This document shows positions 8,251-17,201 of a stretch of DNA of 64,000 bases, piece by piece. A program made the position numbers and the translations under genes. The notes below the pieces were generated by a model. That model saw only the letters and a program-made list of their open reading frames with translations. It did no database searches and was not told the origin of the DNA. The stretch comes from Bacteroidales bacterium (lineage in GTDB: Bacteria > Bacteroidota > Bacteroidia > Bacteroidales > JAGOPY01). Position 1 is the first letter of the stretch, and every line of letters starts with the position of its first letter. The stretch lies in contig JALNZD010000016.1 in assembly GCA_023229505.1 (NCBI GenBank), positions 1 to 64,000 on the forward strand. The letters are read 5' to 3'.

Positions 8251-10716
8251 TCATTCAGATACCATTTTGTGTATCTTTTCCTGCACCACCCTGGTTATCT
8301 CGTCACTGCTGAAACCCTTAGGGTAGATTGGCTTTGAAAAGCTTACACTGATCCGGCTGAATGGGCGGGGAAAGATGGCCCTGCCGGGCATGGCACGATA
8401 AGCCCCGTTAATGGCCACGGGAACAACCGGTATGTTGAGCTCTTTGCTGAGAATGGCAAAAGTCTTTTTGAATTCCCCCAACCTGCCGGTTTTCGTCCGC
8501 GTACCTTCCGGGAAAATGATGACATTTTTACCCTTCTTCAATACCTCTGCAAGCTTTTGTATGGATTCTTTCAGATCCTTATTGACATCCATGACGATGA
8601 CATTATTCGTGTTCGCCAGAAACTGAAGGAAACTGTTGTTTACATGTTTCTTCTTCGCATAGAAATAGCTGTTTTTCAGCGTTTTCATCTTAAGTGCCGC
8701 TAAAATATACAAGCCGTCGAAAAAACTCTGGTGATTGGGAGTGATAATGCATGGCCCTTCAGGCACATTCTGAGCGCCATCGCTTTTTAAACGGGAATAT
8801 ATGGAGAAAAATCCCCGGGCTGAACTTTTAAGAACCGCTAACGTCGGCCATGTCTTCGGCAGTTTCACCTGCACTTTTTCTTTCAGTGCAGCTGCCCAGT
8901 TGGTTACATCAGCATGGTGCCAGCGCTTATTATTTTTGATGTGTTCGACGAGTGACTTGACCGAAGCAAACTTCGCCAGGTTTTCTTCTTCGATTTTTAC
9001 CCCGAAAGTTTTTTCGATAAAGTCTATGAGGCTAAGCTTCCCAAGAGAGTCAAGGGCAATGTCGAACTCCAGGTGGTCGTCCGGGGAAATATCCATATCT
9101 ACCTGGCTCTCAATGAATGATTTTACTGCAAGGTATTCTTCAGAACCCGCATCTTCATAGGATTTTCCCGCTCTTTTTTGCTTTTCTCCCAGCAAGTTCT
9201 CCAGCTTGAAACGCTGGATCTTTCCGAGGCGTGTCCTGGGCAATTCTTCCTTTACCAGTGAAAACTGCATAATCCTTTTGTACGAAGTAAGTTCACGGTT
9301 AAAATCAGGCAAAATCTGTTCCCGGAAGTAGTTTTCGGGATTTTCCACCCCCTCTTCAGATAGAATTTTATAATCGGGATAGATGACAGCAAAGAAGATA
9401 TCATGATGTAAAAACACCCCGGCTTCTTTTATACAGGCTACATTTTTCTCCAGTTTAAATTCCAGTTCTACCGGATTAATATTCTTGCCATTAGGCAGCA
9501 CGATGATCTCTTTTTTCCTGCCGGTGATACGCAGATATCCTTTTTCATCGATCTCACCGAGGTCGCCGGTATAAAGCCAGCCATCCCTGAGGACTTCGGC
9601 CGTTTCTTCCGGCCGGTTGTAATATCCCTGCATGATATTCGGTCCTTTGGCCACAATTTCTCCGTCGCGGATTTCAACTGTCAAACCCGGAAGTGCTTGT
9701 CCTGCTGTACCAATAATAGCATGGCCCGGTCTCGGAAAGGTAATCATCGGTGCGGCTTCAGTCATACCATAACCTTCAAGCACTTCAAAACCCAATACCT
9801 GGAAGAAATGCCCTGCATCTTTATTCAAAGCAGCCCCGCCGGCAACCATGATCTCGAGGTGTCCTCCGAGTCCCTCGTGCACTCTTTTGAAGATCTTCAT
9901 AGCCAGCCACTTGCTATGGGATAGTTTGACCAAGCGGTAAAAGATCCTTCCTATGGCTTTGGCATCGATCTTTGCTTTGATTCCCCGGTAAAGCAGTTCA
10001 TACAACCTGGGAACGCCTATCATGATCTTTACCTGGTTATTTTTCAAAGTTTCGATGATGTCTGAAGACTGCATGGAAGGAGCCATAACTACAGTGCCTC
10101 CGGCGGACAATGGCGCCATCATCGATCCCATCAGGGGAAAAATATGATGCAATGGAAGCAGCATCAGCACCTGGCGGTCAGCATTAAAGATCTTAACATC
10201 ATCCGTTACCGCCTTTAAGTTGGCAATCAGGTTTGCGAAAGACAACATAACGCCTTTTGGGCTTCCCGTAGTTCCGGAAGTGTATATGATCACAGCAGTC
10301 TTTTCGGCGTGGGCAGGCAATTCCCAGGATAAATCCGAAAGTGTTTCGTCACCGGGAATATCTTCGAAGAAGATGATTTCAGGAAGATAGTCCATCTTTC
10401 CAATCATTTTTTCCCAGGATTTGCTCATGCCCCGGCTGGCGAAGATCAATTCCGGGCGACAATCATTGATGATATAGGCGGCATCTTCCGCCGACGAGAG
10501 GAAATCAATCGGAACCACGATGGCATCATTCTGCCAGGCCGCATAAAAAGTATATATCCATTCAGGGCGGTTTTCCGAAAACAAGGCTATCTTTTGATAT
10601 CCTTTTCCTGAGAACAAGCCTGCAAATCTGTTTATTTGACGGATGAGGCTGCGATATGTAACCGTTTGATCTTTAGTGATCAGAGCCGGTTTGTCAAAAT
10701 AGTTGGTATTGATCAT
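8251..10716 (-). CDS. AMP-dependent acyl ligase - acyl carrier - acyltransferase fusion (Aas-like)
   Basis: An 821-residue three-part protein when started at ATG 10714-10716 (MINTNYFDKPALITKD). The open frame upstream of that runs through a low-complexity repeat and is unlikely to be translated. Residues 1-510 are an adenylate-forming ligase with IIYTSGTTGSPKGV and YTGDLGEIDEKGYL. Residues 540-610 are an acyl-carrier domain with the phosphopantetheine serine in DSLGKLSL. The C-terminus is a PlsC-type acyltransferase with NHQSFFD (H-x4-D) and FPEGTRTKTG. It probably activates free fatty acids, holds them on its own carrier domain and transfers them to (lyso)phospholipid. It lacks the MFS domain seen in some Aas proteins. 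Confidence 0.85.
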   Translation of the reverse strand: MINTNYFDKPALITKDQTVTYRSLIRQINRFAGLFSGKGYQKIALFSENRPEWIYTFYAAWQNDAIVVPIDFLSSAEDAAYIINDCRPELIFASRGMSKSWEKMIGKMDYLPEIIFFEDIPGDETLSDLSWELPAHAEKTAVIIYTSGTTGSPKGVMLSFANLIANLKAVTDDVKIFNADRQVLMLLPLHHIFPLMGSMMAPLSAGGTVVMAPSMQSSDIIETLKNNQVKIMIGVPRLYELLYRGIKAKIDAKAIGRIFYRLVKLSHSKWLAMKIFKRVHEGLGGHLEIMVAGGAALNKDAGHFFQVLGFEVLEGYGMTEAAPMITFPRPGHAIIGTAGQALPGLTVEIRDGEIVAKGPNIMQGYYNRPEETAEVLRDGWLYTGDLGEIDEKGYLRITGRKKEIIVLPNGKNINPVELEFKLEKNVACIKEAGVFLHHDIFFAVIYPDYKILSEEGVENPENYFREQILPDFNRELTSYKRIMQFSLVKEELPRTRLGKIQRFKLENLLGEKQKRAGKSYEDAGSEEYLAVKSFIESQVDMDISPDDHLEFDIALDSLGKLSLIDFIEKTFGVKIEEENLAKFASVKSLVEHIKNNKRWHHADVTNWAAALKEKVQVKLPKTWPTLAVLKSSARGFFSIYSRLKSDGAQNVPEGPCIITPNHQSFFDGLYILAALKMKTLKNSYFYAKKKHVNNSFLQFLANTNNVIVMDVNKDLKESIQKLAEVLKKGKNVIIFPEGTRTKTGRLGEFKKTFAILSKELNIPVVPVAINGAYRAMPGRAIFPRPFSRISVSFSKPIYPKGFSSDEITRVVQEKIHKMVSE

Positions 10717-10780
10717 GAAGGTAGGAAATGGTACTCGAATATCACAAAGATATGACTTTTTCGAACAAAACTTGAAATTT

Positions 10781-10864
10781 GTAACGGTGAAACGGTGGAA
10801 CAGTGAAACGGTGAAACGGTGGAATGGTGAAACCTTGAAACACGTAACACGTAACACGTAACAT
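10781..10864. repeat. Low-complexity tandem repeats upstream of the acyl ligase
   Basis: Tandem variants of GTGAAACGGTGGAA (10781-10845) followed by three copies of CACGTAA (10841-10860). This is non-coding in appearance even though a frame stays open through it. The 10865-11011 remainder holds a CCGCAGAGACGCGGAGG word and AT-rich sequence; no gene is seen. Confidence 0.7.
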
Positions 10865-11011
10865 TGTATAGCCCCTCCCTTTCGGAGATACCTCATAAAG
10901 TCTTTATAACCGCAGAGACGCGGAGGCTCGGAGAATTAATTTTCCTCAATTAATTCAACAATCAAATTGAATTCATATTTTTGACAAGATAAAGGTTAAA
11001 AATTCACCCTT

Positions 11012-11253
11012 ATGCGAAACAAACTCTTCACCACCAAGCCCATCCACGATATTTTACAGGAATCGGAAAAAAAGGAAGGGCTTAAAAGGACACTCACAGC
11101 CACTAACCTAACAACACTCGGCATCGGAGCCATTATCGGGGCCGGGATTTTCGTCATCACCGGGCAGGCGGCAGCACAGTACGCCGGGCCGGCTATCCTG
11201 ATATCCTTTGTTATATCAGGAGTGGCCTGCGCTTTTGCCGGCCTCTGCTATGC
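11012..11253 (+). pseudogene. N-terminal fragment of an APC amino acid permease
   Basis: About 81 residues, nearly identical in pattern to the start of the intact paralogue at 11533-13101: KRTLTATNLTTLGIGAIIG then GVACAFAGLCYA. The similarity stops exactly after GLCYA, where IS3-like sequence begins (about 11254). The remaining codons to 11296 are read-through into that remnant. The matching C-terminus of such a permease lies at 13646-13834 on the same strand, so one gene appears to have been split and its middle lost. Confidence 0.75.
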
Positions 11254-11480
11254 TGTATCGCCGGCATATTGCAGCGATGCTATCTTCTCCACGTAATCCT
11301 TCCAGAACAATCTTGATTTTCTCTTCTGAGGAATAGATGCGACGGGTTTGCCGCTTAATGTCTTTGATAACTGTCGCTTCAGTCTGTTTTTTCTTACTTA
11401 CCATCTTTGTGGGATTTTAGGGTTGATTTATTACTTGGTTTCCCAATATCCCACCTTAAATTTACTCTCAAATTAGTCCA
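11254..11480 (-). mobile_element. IS3-family insertion sequence remnant with the start of orfA
   Basis: On the minus strand an orfA start at 11404 reads MVSKKKQTE..., then RRIYSSEEKIKIVLEGLRGE and DSIAAICRRYS, the helix-turn-helix of IS3-family OrfA. It breaks off at the permease junction near 11254, after about 50 of roughly 90-100 residues. Upstream of orfA, the stretch ending near 11480 (minus-strand TGGACTAATTTGAGAG) may be the element's left terminal repeat. orfB with the DDE domain is absent, so the copy cannot move itself. Confidence 0.6.
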
Positions 11481-11532
11481 CTTGTGGCTGAAACAAAGAG
11501 ATTCAGGGACTTTCGAAATTTCATGCCTTCAC

Positions 11533-13101
11533 TCATTTTCTTGGCTTATGAATATCGGAACCCTCTTTTGCTTGTTTCCGTGCAATATTGAGCTTGCTAT
11601 GCTTGTAACTATAGAAGTAATAGATCAGTACTCCAATTATCAGCCAGATAATCAGTCGAAACCATGTAGCCATTGGAAGTGCTATCATCTGAACTAAGCA
11701 CACTCCTGCTCCTAGTATCGGAACAACAGGAACCCAGGGAGTTTTAAACGGACGATGAATATCGGGTCTGGTTTTTCTGAGAACGATGATACTTATGCAA
11801 ACAATGGCGAAGGCAAATAAGGTACCTATAGAAACCAGTTCGCTTAAAATTGACATAGGTAAAATACCGGCAATAATCATGGCCACAAATCCTGTGAGTA
11901 AAGTGCTGACAAATGGAGTTTTAAAACGCGGATGCACTTTTGAAAAGACAGGTGGTAACAGACCATCTTTAGCCATGAAAAAAAATATCCTAGGCTGGCC
12001 CAGCAAGTGAACCAGTATGACAGAACCCAAGCCTGCGAGAGCGGCAATCTTGATTATCGGTCGAAACCAAAACATTTTCTGCCCCATGGCATTGACACCA
12101 ACAGCCATCGGATCAGCGACATTCAATTGGGAGTAGCTGACAATCCCGGTAAGAACAATAGCTACCAGGATATATAAGACTGTAGAAATACCTAACGATC
12201 CCATGATTCCAATAGGCATATCACGCTGGGGATGTTTAGCTTCCTGAGCAGCTGTTGAAACTGCATCGAAGCCAATATAGGCAAAAAATATCACTCCGGC
12301 CGCACGGAATATACCCGACCAGCCAAAATTTCCAAATCCCCCGGTATTTGGCGGTATGAAAGGATGCCAGTTAACATTTTTTACAAAGTAAAATCCTGTA
12401 ATGATAAACAAAATGATCACACCCACTTTGACGATAACCATGATATCATTTAATATTGCCGATTCCCTGATACCACGGACCAGTGCCATTGTAAGAATGG
12501 CGATAATGAACATGGCAGGCAGATTACAGATAGCCTGGACATGCTGAAGTGAGTCCGCGTTTATCCCTTTGCTCACCAGATCTTGCAGGAGTGATGGGGT
12601 TTCAGGTTTCCACCCTAAATCAGGAACATTTATCAGTGTTGTGCCGGTAGGGGCTGAAAGAAAAGCAGGTATATGAACATTGAAATCAGCCAAGAAACTC
12701 ACCAGGTAACCCGACCATCCAACCGAAACAGCAGAGCATGCAAAAAGATATTCAACGATTAGATCCCAGCCAATGATCCAGGCAATAAACTCACCCAGTG
12801 TTGCATAGGCATAAGTATAAGCGCTTCCGGCAACCGGGATCATCGAAGCAAATTCAGCATAACATAAACCTGCAAAGGCACAAGCTACTCCGGAAATAAG
12901 GAATGAGATCACAATAGCAGGGCCGGCATACATCGCAGCTGCCTGTCCTGTTATTACGAAGATTCCTGCGCCGATGATGGCCCCAATGCCTAAAGTAGTC
13001 AGGTTAGTCGCAGTTAATACGCGCTTAAAGCCATGTTCGACTTGATCAGACTCTTTTAGGATCTGGTTTATTGGTTTAATACTGAAAAGATCTTTGAACA
13101 T
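11533..13101 (-). CDS. APC-family cationic amino acid transporter-type permease
   Basis: A 522-residue membrane protein from ATG 13099-13101 (MFKDLFSIKPINQIL); codons upstream of that are unlike the family. It has about 12-13 helices, with GAIIGAGIFVITGQAAA in helix 1 and FAYIGFDAVSTAAQEA in the middle, features of the CAT/YfnA branch of APC transporters. It takes up amino acids at the inner membrane. The gene is intact but lies inverted inside the remains of a close paralogue (fragments at 11012-11253 and 13646-13834), with an IS3 remnant at one side. This suggests local rearrangement. Confidence 0.85.
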   Translation of the reverse strand: MFKDLFSIKPINQILKESDQVEHGFKRVLTATNLTTLGIGAIIGAGIFVITGQAAAMYAGPAIVISFLISGVACAFAGLCYAEFASMIPVAGSAYTYAYATLGEFIAWIIGWDLIVEYLFACSAVSVGWSGYLVSFLADFNVHIPAFLSAPTGTTLINVPDLGWKPETPSLLQDLVSKGINADSLQHVQAICNLPAMFIIAILTMALVRGIRESAILNDIMVIVKVGVIILFIITGFYFVKNVNWHPFIPPNTGGFGNFGWSGIFRAAGVIFFAYIGFDAVSTAAQEAKHPQRDMPIGIMGSLGISTVLYILVAIVLTGIVSYSQLNVADPMAVGVNAMGQKMFWFRPIIKIAALAGLGSVILVHLLGQPRIFFFMAKDGLLPPVFSKVHPRFKTPFVSTLLTGFVAMIIAGILPMSILSELVSIGTLFAFAIVCISIIVLRKTRPDIHRPFKTPWVPVVPILGAGVCLVQMIALPMATWFRLIIWLIIGVLIYYFYSYKHSKLNIARKQAKEGSDIHKPRK

Positions 13102-13347
13102 AAGGTGCGTGTTAAAATTGGAATTAAAGGTAAAAATAAAATGTTTGGACACAAACAAGCAAAAAGAGTGAAATTATTTCATTCTTCTTATTTGGCGTTT
13201 CAATTATGGTGTTTACATTATTCTATTTGTTATTTCATAAAGAAATTCCCTATTATGAAAAAATCCATAATGATTTTATGATTCCTTTTCACACTAATTT
13301 TAAAAATGACTTTTTGGAAAAATAACACCTACTTTATTAAAACCAAC

Positions 13348-13635
13348 CTAATCAAAAGCATACATAAGTTTTCTAGCATCTAAATTAAAAACATACTTTT
13401 CCCTTTGTGATATAATTAACCTTAATTCTTTTTGACCCGGATGAATTTTTACAACAATAAACTTATCTTGTTTATTCTTGAAATATCCGCTTACCTGTAA
13501 AACATCTACTACTTTTTGAACTTCCGGGGATTCATTTTCAACCTCCTTGTTTACACATTTAAATTTACTATAAAGTGTCCACGAAGGTCTGAAGGTTCTA
13601 CATATAAATTTTAAAAATATAACATTCACCACCAC
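13348..13635 (-). CDS. Hypothetical protein, 95 residues
   Basis: I do not recognise this product. The last 55 residues (VVDVLQVSGYFKNKQDKF...VFNLDARKLMYAFD) look protein-like, with alternating hydrophobic and charged positions. The first 25 are less convincing and a later start is possible. There is no signal peptide or known motif. It is AT-rich and sits between the intact permease and the C-terminal permease fragment, so it may have come in with the rearrangement. The 246 bases between it and the permease start hold nothing I can name. Confidence 0.3.
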   Translation of the reverse strand: MVVNVIFLKFICRTFRPSWTLYSKFKCVNKEVENESPEVQKVVDVLQVSGYFKNKQDKFIVVKIHPGQKELRLIISQREKYVFNLDARKLMYAFD

Positions 13636-13645
13636 TAAAATAATG

Positions 13646-13834
13646 ATTAGGGATCCGATCCGAACCCCATGGGTACCCCTGGTCCCGATACTTGGTACAG
13701 CTGTCTGCCTGGCACAAATGGTCGCCCTTCCGTTTGATACCTGGCTCCGGTTGCTGATCTGGATGGGTATCGGGTTTCTGATCTATTTTACTTACAGCGT
13801 CAACCATAGCAAATTCCATAAACCGGGGTTATAA
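13646..13834 (+). pseudogene. C-terminal fragment of an APC amino acid permease
   Basis: About 60 residues with the last two membrane helices: RTPWVPLVPILGTAVCLAQM and TWLRLLIWMGIGFLIYF. These align with the end of the intact paralogue (KTPWVPVVPILGAGVCLVQM). Nothing upstream continues it in frame. It is the natural partner of the N-terminal fragment at 11012-11253; roughly 350 residues of the original protein are missing between the two. Confidence 0.7.
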
Positions 13835-13847
13835 AATTTCTCCTTTT

Positions 13848-13876
13848 GACCGGGTATATTTTTCATTTTTCCGGAT
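13848..13876. repeat. 29-bp dispersed repeat, copy 1
   Basis: The 29 bases starting GACCGGGTATATTTTTC are identical to 21794-21822. This copy ends 9 bases before the ATG of the helix-hairpin-helix gene. Both ends carry CCGG. Confidence 0.7.
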
Positions 13877-13885
13877 CAATCGGTA

Positions 13886-14869
13886 ATGAAAGACCGGATC
13901 AAAGATTATTTTGCCTTTAACCGGAAAGAACAGCGGGGTTTGATCATCCTGCTGGGCCTGTTGCTATTATCTGTATTGATCAATCTTTTCCTTCCACAAC
14001 TGGTCCCGGAAAAGGAGTACGACATTGCCCCTTTTCAAATTGCAGTATCAACTTTCATTGCATCCATTGATAAACTTGACTCAACAGAAAAGATAAAACC
14101 ACAAAAATTTTCTGATAATTATTCAAAAGATGAGGGCGCTGATCTTAGCTCCTTCATTGCATCTCCTTTTAATTTCGATCCGAATGATTTAAACGAACAA
14201 CAATGGGTTAATATGGGCATAGGAGCCAAAATCGCCCGCAATATCCTTCGTTATCGCGAAAAGGGAGGGACTTTCCGTGATAAAAAAGGTCTTGGCAGGA
14301 TCTATGGTATGAATGATTCAGTCTTTGCAATCCTTGAGCCATATGTCCGGATTAAAGAAATGGAGAAAGCACCGTCATCATCTTATATTAATAATAATGA
14401 TAATAAAAACTACACAAAACCAGGCAATAACTTCACAAAATATAAACCGGATACGCTTATCATCGAACTGAATTCGACTGATTCTGCATCACTACTCGCC
14501 TGCCATGGCATCGGGCCATCATATGCAGGCAGGATCATCAGGTACCGTGAGCTTTTGGGCGGGTTTACCAGCGTTGAGCAGCTCATGGAAATAAGAGGCA
14601 TGGATAGCATTCGCTACAACCAGTTCAGGGGGCAGATCACCGTTAACCCGCAGCAGGTTAGAAAGATCGACCTGAATAGTGTAACCTTTAAAGAATTGTT
14701 AAGACATCCATACTTTGAATATTACCTGGTCAAGGCTGTTTTCAATTTCAAAGATGAAATTAAAGCCTATGATTCTGTCGGACAGATTAGGACAATACCT
14801 GTCATGTACGAGGAATTGTACGAAAAGATAGCACCGTACCTGGATGTCAAACCGTCTGCAGGAAAATAA
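13886..14869 (+). CDS. Helix-hairpin-helix domain protein (ComEA-like repeats)
   Basis: A 327-residue protein with one N-terminal membrane helix (residues about 16-36, GLIILLGLLLLSVLINLFL), then three helix-hairpin-helix units. The first two are LNEQQWVNMGIGAKIARNIL with RYREKGGTFRDKKGLGRIYG, and TDSASLLACHGIGPSYAGRI with IRYRELLGGFTSVEQLMEIRG. A third, degenerate unit follows (KIDLNSVTFKELLRHPYF). Such repeats bind DNA non-specifically. The membrane anchor recalls ComEA of DNA uptake, but this triple-HhH form is common in Bacteroidota and its role is not established. Confidence 0.8.
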   Translation: MKDRIKDYFAFNRKEQRGLIILLGLLLLSVLINLFLPQLVPEKEYDIAPFQIAVSTFIASIDKLDSTEKIKPQKFSDNYSKDEGADLSSFIASPFNFDPNDLNEQQWVNMGIGAKIARNILRYREKGGTFRDKKGLGRIYGMNDSVFAILEPYVRIKEMEKAPSSSYINNNDNKNYTKPGNNFTKYKPDTLIIELNSTDSASLLACHGIGPSYAGRIIRYRELLGGFTSVEQLMEIRGMDSIRYNQFRGQITVNPQQVRKIDLNSVTFKELLRHPYFEYYLVKAVFNFKDEIKAYDSVGQIRTIPVMYEELYEKIAPYLDVKPSAGK

Positions 14870-14905
14870 TTCTTATCATTGCTGCCTGATCCCTAGTAAA
14901 ATTCT

Positions 14906-16366
14906 ATGACAAAAATCGGCCGGATATTCAGCAATTTCCCAAGGGCCTTCTGGGTTGCCAACACCATGGAGCTTTTTGAACGATGGGCGTGGTACGGGAT
15001 GTTCCTCGTCCTCCCTCTCTACCTGACTGGTTCAACCGACACAGGAGCGCTGGGCTTTTCCCAGGCGCAGAAAGGCCTGCTCACCGGTACCGTCGTCATG
15101 ATCCTCTACTTTCTTCCAACCTTTACAGGCGCTATTGCTGATAGATTCGGCTATAAGAAAATCCTTATCCTTGCTTATATCATTCTTATAACCGGTTATT
15201 ACATGATGGGTGTGGTAAGAAGCTACACCGCACTCTGGTTTGTTTTTCTTTACCTGGGTGTCGGAGCTGGATTGTTCAAGCCGGTCATTTCTGCCACCAT
15301 TCGTAAAAGCACTAACGACAAAACGTCATCTATCGGCTTTGGCATCTTTTACATGATTGTCAATATCGGCGCTTTTGTCGGCCCCATTTTCGCGTCCAAA
15401 TTGCGGGAAGTGAGCTGGGACCTGGTTTTTATCATGTCGGCAGCTGTAATTGGCATCAACCTTTTGCTGGTACTTTTCATTTTCCGGGAACCGCCATTGG
15501 AAAGGAAAAGCGAACCGCTGATGAAGTCAATCGTCAATATCTTCCGTAACATCGGTTCCGCGCTCAGTGATCTCAGGCTGCTCATTTTCCTCATCATCAT
15601 CATTGGTTTCTGGGCCATGTACAACCAGCTTTTCTATACCCTGCCGGTTTTTATAGATCAGTGGCTCGACACCTCCCCTATTTACAATATATTGGATTCT
15701 GTTTCACCGTCATTGGCCAGGGCTATCGGCACTGAAAAAGGGACGATCGCCCCGGAAATGCTTACCAATATCGATGCTTTTTACATCGTAGTTTTCCAGG
15801 TACTGGTTTCCAGCCTGGTGATGCGCTTCAAACCGCTGAAAACCATGCTGGCCGGCATTTTTATCTGTGCCATCGGTATCGGGCTCTGGTTCGTTACGCT
15901 GAACCCTTTCTTCCTTTTCCTGTCTATTCTGATCTTTGCTTTTGGCGAAATGACCAGTTCTCCCAAGATCCTGGAATACGTTGGCCGGATTGCGCCGGAA
16001 GACAAGGTCGCTTTGTACATGGGCTGTTATTTTATTCCGATGGCAGGAGGAAATTTCCTGGCCGGCATCCTCTCGGGAAACGTTTACGGTCCCGTTGCAG
16101 ACAAGATCACGCTTTTGCAGCGTGAGGTTGCCGCCAGGGGATTAAGTATCCCCGAAATTTCGGCCTCTTTTTCCCAGAATGAGTACGTTGCGCAAGCCGC
16201 AGCCCGGATGGGGATGACACCTCATGAACTGACACTCTTTCTTTGGAACACTTACCATCCTTCAAAAATCTGGATGATCTTCACCGGTATCGGCCTGCTG
16301 ACCGTTGCGGCGTTATTTGTCTATAATTGGTTTTTAGGAAGAAATCCAGGGAAACAGGCTTATTGA
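14906..16366 (+). CDS. MFS transporter, POT/peptide-transporter-like
   Basis: A 486-residue protein with about 12-14 membrane helices. The N-terminus ANTMELFERWAWYGMFLVLP matches the ExxERxxYYG region of proton-dependent oligopeptide transporters, followed by GAIADRFGYKKILI (MFS loop 2-3 motif). It probably moves peptides or similar small solutes with protons across the inner membrane; the substrate is not readable. Its stop overlaps the end of the convergent rhomboid gene. Confidence 0.75.
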   Translation: MTKIGRIFSNFPRAFWVANTMELFERWAWYGMFLVLPLYLTGSTDTGALGFSQAQKGLLTGTVVMILYFLPTFTGAIADRFGYKKILILAYIILITGYYMMGVVRSYTALWFVFLYLGVGAGLFKPVISATIRKSTNDKTSSIGFGIFYMIVNIGAFVGPIFASKLREVSWDLVFIMSAAVIGINLLLVLFIFREPPLERKSEPLMKSIVNIFRNIGSALSDLRLLIFLIIIIGFWAMYNQLFYTLPVFIDQWLDTSPIYNILDSVSPSLARAIGTEKGTIAPEMLTNIDAFYIVVFQVLVSSLVMRFKPLKTMLAGIFICAIGIGLWFVTLNPFFLFLSILIFAFGEMTSSPKILEYVGRIAPEDKVALYMGCYFIPMAGGNFLAGILSGNVYGPVADKITLLQREVAARGLSIPEISASFSQNEYVAQAAARMGMTPHELTLFLWNTYHPSKIWMIFTGIGLLTVAALFVYNWFLGRNPGKQAY

Positions 16367-17079
16367 TCCCGTTTTCTGTAGATATGCCGGATTTCATGTA
16401 TTTCTTGATCGGTAAGGGTAGTTTTCCAATAAGCGCCATCATCGTTTTCATCTTCATCTTCATTCCCATCATCATGCTTTTCTTCAAGTTCCCAGTCATA
16501 AACCTTGCGCTGCGGGCCTTCTTTCCGGTAATAAAATGCCATTGAAATCCCTGCGACGAGGCCAAAGAGATGCGATTCCCACGAAATATTCTCTTCAGGG
16601 AAGAATTCAGGAAAAATGCCCCAGATCAGGCTGCCATATAGAAATACCACGATCAGCGCCATCGCCATCAGGCCCGCATGACGACGAAGTATCCCGCTGA
16701 CAAGAATGAAGGCTGCGAGACCATAAACTATACCGCTCGCACCGATATGGCAGGCTTCTCTTCCGCCAATCCAAACCCAGAAACCTGTAAAAAGCCAGAT
16801 CAATACCAGGATACGAAATGCAATTTCCCGGTAAAAATAAAACAGCGCCGAACCCAGTATAATCATGGGAACTGAATTAGCGATGAGATGAGAAAAACCG
16901 CTGTGAATAAACGGTGTGGTGATTATTCCAACGAGGCCCTGCCATTTTAACGGATAGATGCCGAGGAAGGACAGATCGTACCCACCGATTGTCTGGATCA
17001 ACCTGACGGCCCACATGATCAAAACTAACAGGGATGGGAAAACCAGGCTATGAATTATTCTTTTTTCGTCTTCTCTCAT
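16360..17079 (-). CDS. Rhomboid family intramembrane serine protease
   Basis: 239 residues from ATG 17077-17079 (MREDEKRIIHSL); the longer open frame reaches into the neighbouring nuclease gene. About six membrane helices. The serine motif is in HIGASGIVYGL (GxSG) and the catalytic histidine is in ESHLFGLVAG in the last helix; HSGFSHLIANSVPM is the conserved oxyanion/His-Asn region. The acidic C-terminal tail (HDDGNEDEDENDDG) is cytosolic and typical of phylum relatives. It cleaves membrane proteins inside the bilayer; targets are unknown. Confidence 0.88.
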   Translation of the reverse strand: MREDEKRIIHSLVFPSLLVLIMWAVRLIQTIGGYDLSFLGIYPLKWQGLVGIITTPFIHSGFSHLIANSVPMIILGSALFYFYREIAFRILVLIWLFTGFWVWIGGREACHIGASGIVYGLAAFILVSGILRRHAGLMAMALIVVFLYGSLIWGIFPEFFPEENISWESHLFGLVAGISMAFYYRKEGPQRKVYDWELEEKHDDGNEDEDENDDGAYWKTTLTDQEIHEIRHIYRKRDQ

Positions 17080-17201
17080 TATGAAAGGGAAACCTTGATA
17101 TTGATGCGTAAAGCTAATCAAACCGGCATTAAAAATATCATTTTGCCGGACATTCATTACAAAAATGGCTCCAATGTCATTATCTGACAAAAGCAACAAG
17201 G

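Noticed and set aside
10781..10864. CRISPR array
   Set aside because: The repeats are short, contiguous and variable, without regular spacers or cas genes; no CRISPR was seen elsewhere in the window.
10717..10896. N-terminal 60 residues of the acyl ligase frame
   Set aside because: They translate a low-complexity intergenic repeat; the ligase fold starts at ATG 10716.
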